Positions 58,330 to 64,000 of a stretch of DNA of 64,000 bases are shown in pieces. Origin of the DNA: Syngnathus acus (taxonomy: Eukaryota > Chordata > Actinopteri > Syngnathiformes > Syngnathidae); contig NC_051091.1 in assembly GCF_901709675.1 (NCBI RefSeq), positions 2,291,967 through 2,355,966 of the forward strand, in the 5' to 3' direction. The stretch's first letter is position 1. Each line of letters opens with the position of its first letter. Under the pieces are notes generated by a model. It was not told where the DNA came from. It did not search any database and worked only from the letters and a program-made list of their open reading frames with translations. A program made the position numbers and the translations under genes.

Positions 58330-61189
58330 TCACATGTTGAGGGTCTTTTTGATGGAGAAGATGATGTCTTTGATCTGCGGCACGCTGTTGTCCTCCAGGA
58401 TCTTGGCGTATGGCATGGGGATGTCCACGCCCGTCACCCTGGTGGCCGGAGCATCCAGGTAGTTGAAGGCCGGCCCTGAACACAGACGAAATGGGTTTTG
58501 TTTCTTTTAAGTTGGTTGTGGCCAATCGGAAAGAGGTCAATGCCACGTTAAGAAAACAAATGCAGATTCCCGTTGGCTCACGCACATCAACACCAGAAAA
58601 AAAAAAAAAACTCAGTCAAAAAAAGGAAAGCAGGTGAGTGACATGGGAAACTAAACACGGGCATTGAAGTGAGGAAGCGATTTGGGCGAGTTTCTCTTAA
58701 TAAAAGTAGGTGCAGAATTAAAGATCATTCATGTGGAAAAGAATGACGACAAGCGGATATGTGTGGAAGCCAGACAAGGCGACGCACCCTCCATGATCCT
58801 GGCGCAAATCTCGGCTCCCACGCCGAATTGCGGCCAGCCGCCCTCCACCGTCACCAAGTGGTTGGTCTTCATCACACTGGCCTCGATGCTCTCCACGTCC
58901 ATGGGGCGGATGGTTCGCAGGTTGACCACCTGGTTTACAACAAATATTGCTCCTTTTTCCCAAAAAGTTCATTCAAGAGAGAGACAAGCTGGACACGTTT
59001 GCTTTTGTACCTCACACTCAATTCCCTCCTTGGCGAGGACGGCAGCGGCGTCCAGACAATGGCCGACGTAGCGAGAGTGCGACACCAAAGTCACGTGAGA
59101 ACCTAAACAATGGCACATCAGGAGGTCCTCCGCTGTTCGGGACAACAGAGACGAGCATGCTAAGGCGGCCAGACTTTGGCAGCTTCTCACCTTGCCTCTC
59201 CACCTTGGCCTTGCCGATGGGCACGGTGAAGTCTTTGGACTGGGCCTCGTCGGACATCTCGAAGGGGACGCCGTACATCAGCTCGTTCTCCAGGAAGACC
59301 ACTGTGCGCGTGCGCCCGCCGCAGCACATTTTGTCAGCGTCATCATTTCCGCTTTTGTGTTTCATTTGACGATTGCACTCACCCGGGTTGTCGTCTCTGA
59401 TGGCTGACTTTAGGAGGCCTTTGGCATCCTCCGAGTTCCACGGACTGACCACCTTCAGACCCGGGCAGTGAGCGTACCTGAGGAGAGCAGAAAGAACAAA
59501 ACAATAAAACACAAGGCATTTGAAAAGAATTTTCTTGTCAATTCTTTGCTTGGGCCTTTTCATACATTTTTGTCCACTTCAGTCTTTGAAGACAAACGTT
59601 GTGTTCTTTAGAAAATAAAATATTTCAATATTCTTGTATTATATTCATAATATTTGAGTTTTAGACCGATTCATTTGCTCCTATCAGTGCTTAAGGTCGT
59701 TCCAAGTGTTTTTAAAACCAAGTTTTTGCCCTGTTCTCTTTTAGTGAGCTACTTTGCGTTGAACTTTTGCTTTTAGAGATATATACTTGTTTTACGACGG
59801 TGATTATTTACTACTTGAGTTGTTCGGTATGCCTCCTACAGTAGAATGTGGGTGCCACTGCGCCGCGCTCGGCTCTTTGACGAAGCAACGAAAGCCGCAA
59901 CATCCCGCGGGCGGAATGGATGCGGAAAGCGGACAGGAAGTAGCAAGTCACCAGGCGGCAAAGCACTGCGAGTGCTGGGCAGCGACACCGGCCGAGGATC
60001 CGTTGGGCCCCCGGAAGACGATGGGCACCGCCTGCAGCCCCGCCGACATGTAGTAGGTCTTGGCTGCCGAGTTGATGACCTGGTCAATGGCTTGCATGGA
60101 GAAGTTGAAGGTCATGAACTCGCAGATGGGCCTTAAGCCTGCCTGGAAGAAAGAAAAAAAAAAAAGAATATTGTCTCTCTTTGAGCGCAAAGTTTCCTCG
60201 TCAAATGAAAGTCATCTGGCTCGTAGAGACACTCACCATGGCAGCCCCCACTGCGATGCCGGTGAATCCCATCTGGAACACAGCACAAAACTCTCACAAG
60301 ACATTCTGGAATTCAAAATGTAATTCCATGAAATAACATCTGCTGTTGCTACGGTGACCATTTACACAAGCGCTTACTTCCGAAATGGGAGTGTCAATGA
60401 TGCGCTTGTCGCCGTACTTCTTCCACAGGCCTCGGCTCACCTACGACAACACGGAAACAAACTTTGCCGCTCAATGGCAAGCACGGCATTTACCGACCAG
60501 CGTCGCCATTTTTCAGGGCAGCGCAAGGACGTGCCCGCGTGCACACCTTGTAGGCGCCGTCATACTGGGCCACCTCCTCGCCCAGCAGGAAGACGCGCTC
60601 GTCCCTCTCCAGCTCCTCGTCCAAGGCTTGGTTCAAGGCGTCTCGCACAGTCACCTGAAGACAGCGCACAATGGCAAAAGATAACCAGATCAAAACTATT
60701 CCTCCATCATTTGACACTTTGTGTCATAAGGATTTCTTTTATTTAATTTGTACAAAGGGTTGCCACCTAATGATATGGTCCCCACGGTACATATTAGCAA
60801 CTTTTCCAGCCCTCAAAGTAGCAACTCAAGCTTAATTCTCACTAAGAAATGAGTGAAATCATTTTTACACATGACAAGAAAGGAGGCCGGTAGATCACAG
60901 CCAGCCATTCCAAGGATGGAGAGAAACATGTCAGTGATGCAAATGTGCCAAACCAGATGTTAGTTTAGGGGCGGTGACGTTAGCATAGCATGCTCGCTGC
61001 TAACACTGACCTGAACCGCTGCCGGTGCGCTCCTGTGAAAGGCTCGTCGCCGCAGGATCGACACAGCATTCTGTAGGACGTCAGAGAGACGAGATCAATC
61101 CAAAACATCACGACAACGACACATCTGAAGTGTTTTGGACGTTTTCGTACCCTTCCGGAGCGGAGAACGGACTTCACGGACAGCGCCAT
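58330..61189 (-). CDS. pdhb: Pyruvate dehydrogenase E1 component, beta subunit (mitochondrial)
   Basis: The E1 beta subunit forms the alpha2-beta2 pyruvate dehydrogenase, which uses thiamine diphosphate to decarboxylate pyruvate in the mitochondrial matrix. Exons in transcript order: 61189-61151, 61070-61011, 60654-60547, 60440-60378, 60272-60237, 60142-59952, 59477-59383, 59301-59191, 59102-59011, 58929-58788, 58475-58330. They total 1083 bases, 360 residues (human 359), all phase-consistent. A mitochondrial presequence ([27 protein letters not shown]) precedes [103 protein letters not shown] and the C-terminus [25 protein letters not shown]. The match to human PDHB is near complete. Confidence 0.97.
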
Positions 61190-61581
61190 TTTGAACCTGT
61201 CCTTTCGCCGATTGGAAGGCGGGGCTAGCATTGGCGGAGGCGCATTCGCCAAGGACACACGAACGGCGCAGTTGCGCATGCGCACCACGTTACAGAAGGA
61301 AGAACACCCACAGGACACTTTGACTGTTATCCTTTATCCTTTTCCACTAAAATGTAAAGTTTTGAACCAAATTTATTCCGTTTTCACACTGAGCGTGTTT
61401 CTTTTTCGAAGACCCTTAAAAATAGAAATGATACTAATTCTTTGTATAATTTGACAAATACATGTGAAAATCGGTTGTTTCAAAACTCTAAAGTTGGCCT
61501 TTGAGAACAAAACATTGGCTTCAAAATGTGTGTGTATGGCACAGTGTTGTTATGACCACCGCATCAAACACTATCTGGGAC
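61190..61581 (-). promoter_or_regulatory. pdhb: pdhb promoter region
   Basis: Just upstream of the minus-strand ATG the + strand reads CCGATTGGAAGGCGGGGCTA: on the minus strand this is a CCAAT box and a GC box, typical of housekeeping nuclear genes for mitochondrial proteins. TTTATT at 61582-61587 marks the likely 3' end of the upstream pxk transcript, only about 390 bases away. Confidence 0.4.
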
Positions 61582-62853
61582 TTTATTGTTTATGGTGACG
61601 TCACAAAGTTTGCCTTTAAAGGGTAAAGTGCTGCAGAGGAACATTCGGCCACAATTCAAGTGGAATACAACAAGGGCGTAAAAATAAGCCACAAACACAT
61701 TCGAACAACCACCGACGCTTCGCACAAAAATGCCCCACCCCAATTACAATCTAATCCTACACACATTCAGACATTCATCTCGAGGCACAAGGATCATGTC
61801 ATACATATATGGCACAATAAAAGCTCTGATGGTGCAAACATTTTAAGATGAAATGAGAAGAAACATTGCAACAACGATAATTAAAAAAAAAAAAAAAAAA
61901 AGTCAAACGGGAAGTCTTGCAATTGCCACATTGTGAGCGAGCAGAGTTGTGTGGTTTGAGCTCAAATTGTCTTTCTGCATGTTTGAATAGGCTGTATGTC
62001 TCAAAGTCTCATCACCTTTCACTCAAAACTTTTTGTGCTTGTTTTGCTGTTTAAAATAAAAAGATGTACAATTTTCTCTCACAAAACTATCCTTGCCAAT
62101 GAAAACCACACATTACCATTTTGTAAAGTATATCTAGAAACAAATTTTTTTTTCACCAAATGTATCCTTAGGGGCGGGTGCTTTCAATCCGCGACTTCTA
62201 CATCATAAAGAAATTATATGTAAATTATTTCAATGCTTTTTAGGGCCTTTGTTTTTGGACATACGAAAACATGCATTTTGAACGTTGGGTGAATTTATAA
62301 ATACAAAATCAGAAGAAATGTCTATATTGTTTAGAAACTTAAATCAGAGAAACATGCTTTCATTGGGCATTTTCCAAAAGAAAACACGTTTTTTTTTTTA
62401 ATCCCCAGCAGTGAGTTGCATAAAATACAATTTTAATTCTTTCAATTTACTAGGAAAATACTTCTTTTGATAATAACCAAATCAGTGTTTTGTGTTTGTT
62501 TGGGTCATTTTGCCTCTCAAAACTGCAGATTCTTTTTTTTCCTGAAAATATTACTACGAGGCATACAAACAACTCTTAATTTTGTAAACGCTTCCTCGCA
62601 GAGGGCAGATGATGTTCCAGTTACAGGTCGGGAATCAGGAAGGCGCCATAACGACAGATGTTGGCATCGAGAACAATCCGGAAGAAAGAAACTGGATGTT
62701 ATCTTCACCGCACAAGGTCAACATTCCGATTTCCAGCATTCGTCGGCCGGGGACCGCCGTTCCCAATGTCAAGAAACCCAAAAAGTAAACATTTGGATTG
62801 TTTTGCACAGGATTTGTCTTCACATGTGAGGGAGCGTTGGAGGACGGCGGCGT
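61582..62853 (-). other. pxk: Probable pxk 3' UTR
   Basis: No exon is supported between the pxk stop at 62854 and the first downstream minus-strand AATAAA (TTTATT at 61582-61587 on the + strand). This would make a UTR of about 1.27 kb. Small homopolymers and AT-rich stretches only. Confidence 0.35.
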
Positions 62854-63023
62854 TTAGAAGCTGCGGTCTCGAGTCTGGGCCTTCTTCAGGTTTCCTTTGC
62901 TGAAAGCCTGGATGGAGCTCAGAAGGGCAGCGCGACCTCCGGGAAGGGGGGCGACCACGGAGGAGGAGGAGCACGAGGACAAGGACGAGGTGTCTGGCGC
63001 AGGAGGGGGAGGAGGAGGAGCAC
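62854..63023 (-). CDS. pxk: PX domain serine/threonine kinase-like (PXK), last coding exon
   Basis: PXK (MONaKA) is an endosomal pseudokinase-like protein that affects Na,K-ATPase and receptor trafficking. The exon opens at GGTTCAG/GTGCTCC (minus strand) and encodes a proline-rich start APPPPPPAP, a serine run, and GGRAALLSSIQAFSKGNLKK, AQTRDRS, then stop. The RAALLSSIQ...LKKA pattern is a WH2 actin-binding motif, found at the C-terminus of PXK. Its position beside pdhb, as on human 3p14, supports the call. The PX and kinase exons are outside the window. Confidence 0.8.
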
Positions 63024-64000
63024 CTGAACCAAAGGGGGACAACCAAAAGGGAACAGATCACACATGACAAGATTTCCTGCACAAACAAAACGCTTCAGCA
63101 TCAGTTCCTTTGGCAACCTCGGTCAACGTTTGAAATCAGAAGTTGTTCTCACTGTCCGACATGAAATCAGACTCAACCTTTCCTGTTGTGAGCCAATAAG
63201 GATGACTACAATTATTATAGACTTGACTTTTAAAACATCCTTCTCTCATTATTCTGGTATTAAGTAAGTCATTTAAAAATAATAATAATAATAAGTGTAT
63301 GGAAACTTCTGGTTTCAACTCTGGCTGTTCTGTACCTCAACATAGCATGTAGCTAAAAGAGGACTTCAGCAAACCTTGGATGTTTTTGAAATGGAAAAAG
63401 GTGAAACATAACCCAAAAGGAGGACTTTGATGTGTTGCCTTTTGTGGAACAACTCAGTGATTGTTCACAGTGTGGGGCAGCAGCTCAGCGCACAAAAGGA
63501 CAGGGGGGGGGAAAAAAAAAAAAGGCAGCATGCCAACGCTCCAAGCAGAGAAACAGACAGACAGAGACAGGTCACAATCTCCAATCACAAGTTATCGTTT
63601 GGAATGGTTTTGTGTGCCGTAACGTTACTTCATTGCAGATTGTGAGGCGCTTAAACCAAATGTTTCTGCCATCGAGATCTCGTCGAGTTCTCATAGGCTG
63701 CGATGGCACTCATTGACTCCTTCCCTACTTTGGAATCAATCACTTTTTGGGGGATTTTAGGGCTAGACGGGGTGTCGCTACCGATACTTCGATTTCTTTT
63801 TAGCTCACAGGCCATTCCAAACACCAGCCACTGAGTTCTCAATAGCATCCTTTAGCTTGGTTAGTGCTAACGGTGCTTGCTGGGAAGCTCGCAAGTATAT
63901 CAGCCTTTTTTCTTAAGACCAACAGTGACCCCCACCAACACCATCATCAACATCATCAAGGTGGGGGGGGGAAAAAAACATTTACTTTACCCCAATGACA
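63024..64000 (-). other. pxk: pxk intron (right edge of the window)
   Basis: No second pxk exon was recognised before the window ends. AT-rich with a poly-G/A run at about 63505-63523, a Trp-poor open frame, and CATCATCAACATCATCAAGG near 63941. It is treated as intron. Confidence 0.4.

Overview
This window is vertebrate nuclear DNA, almost certainly from a ray-finned (percomorph-like) fish. Genes are split by GT-AG introns, many only 80-500 bases long. The repeats are typical of teleosts: a V-SINE/Mermaid-type SINE, an AFC-type tRNA SINE, the tail of an L2/Rex-like LINE, short palindromic DNA transposons and many microsatellites. No prokaryotic, viral or CRISPR features were seen.

Layout. 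(1) 1-461: the last coding exon and poly(A) signal of an unrecognised + strand gene. (2) 3258-4198, minus: a small possible gene whose C-terminal part carries a short motif resembling HEXIM proteins. (3) 5995-15261, plus: nischarin (nisch), rebuilt as 26 coding exons giving 1433 codons plus stop. (4) 15262-19956: nisch 3' region and spacer with a palindromic MITE. (5) 19957-40915, plus: stabilin-1 (stab1), rebuilt as 69 coding exons giving about 2561 residues, a giant scavenger receptor with seven FAS1 regions, EGF clusters, one Link domain, one membrane helix and a short tail. (6) 41000-47400: repeat-rich region with a minisatellite and a 4.1 kb foldback structure, made of two inverted arms of about 1.4 kb around six tandem units of about 235 bases, each with its own hairpins. 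(7) 49119-50189, minus: ccdc71-family gene. (8) 52960-53445: LINE 3' fragment. (9) 53905-56775, plus: an unrecognised five-exon gene of 459 codons with a very acidic/basic tail. (10) 58330-61189, minus: pdhb, the pyruvate dehydrogenase E1 beta subunit, complete in 11 exons. (11) 62854-63023, minus: the last coding exon of pxk, with a WH2 motif; the rest lies beyond the window.

The nisch-stab1 pair in tandem matches the order on human chromosome 3p21 and pdhb/pxk are neighbours on human 3p14 (recalled knowledge). The genes do not form a pathway: nischarin acts in endosomal and integrin signalling, stabilin-1 in endocytic clearance, PDHB in mitochondrial acetyl-CoA production and PXK in endosomal trafficking. 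Of most interest are the nested foldback element, the uncharacterised five-exon gene, the HEXIM-motif gene, and a cluster of RFX X-box-like palindromes in a stab1 intron. All exon coordinates were read by eye from splice consensus, reading phase and remembered human protein order, and have not been computed.
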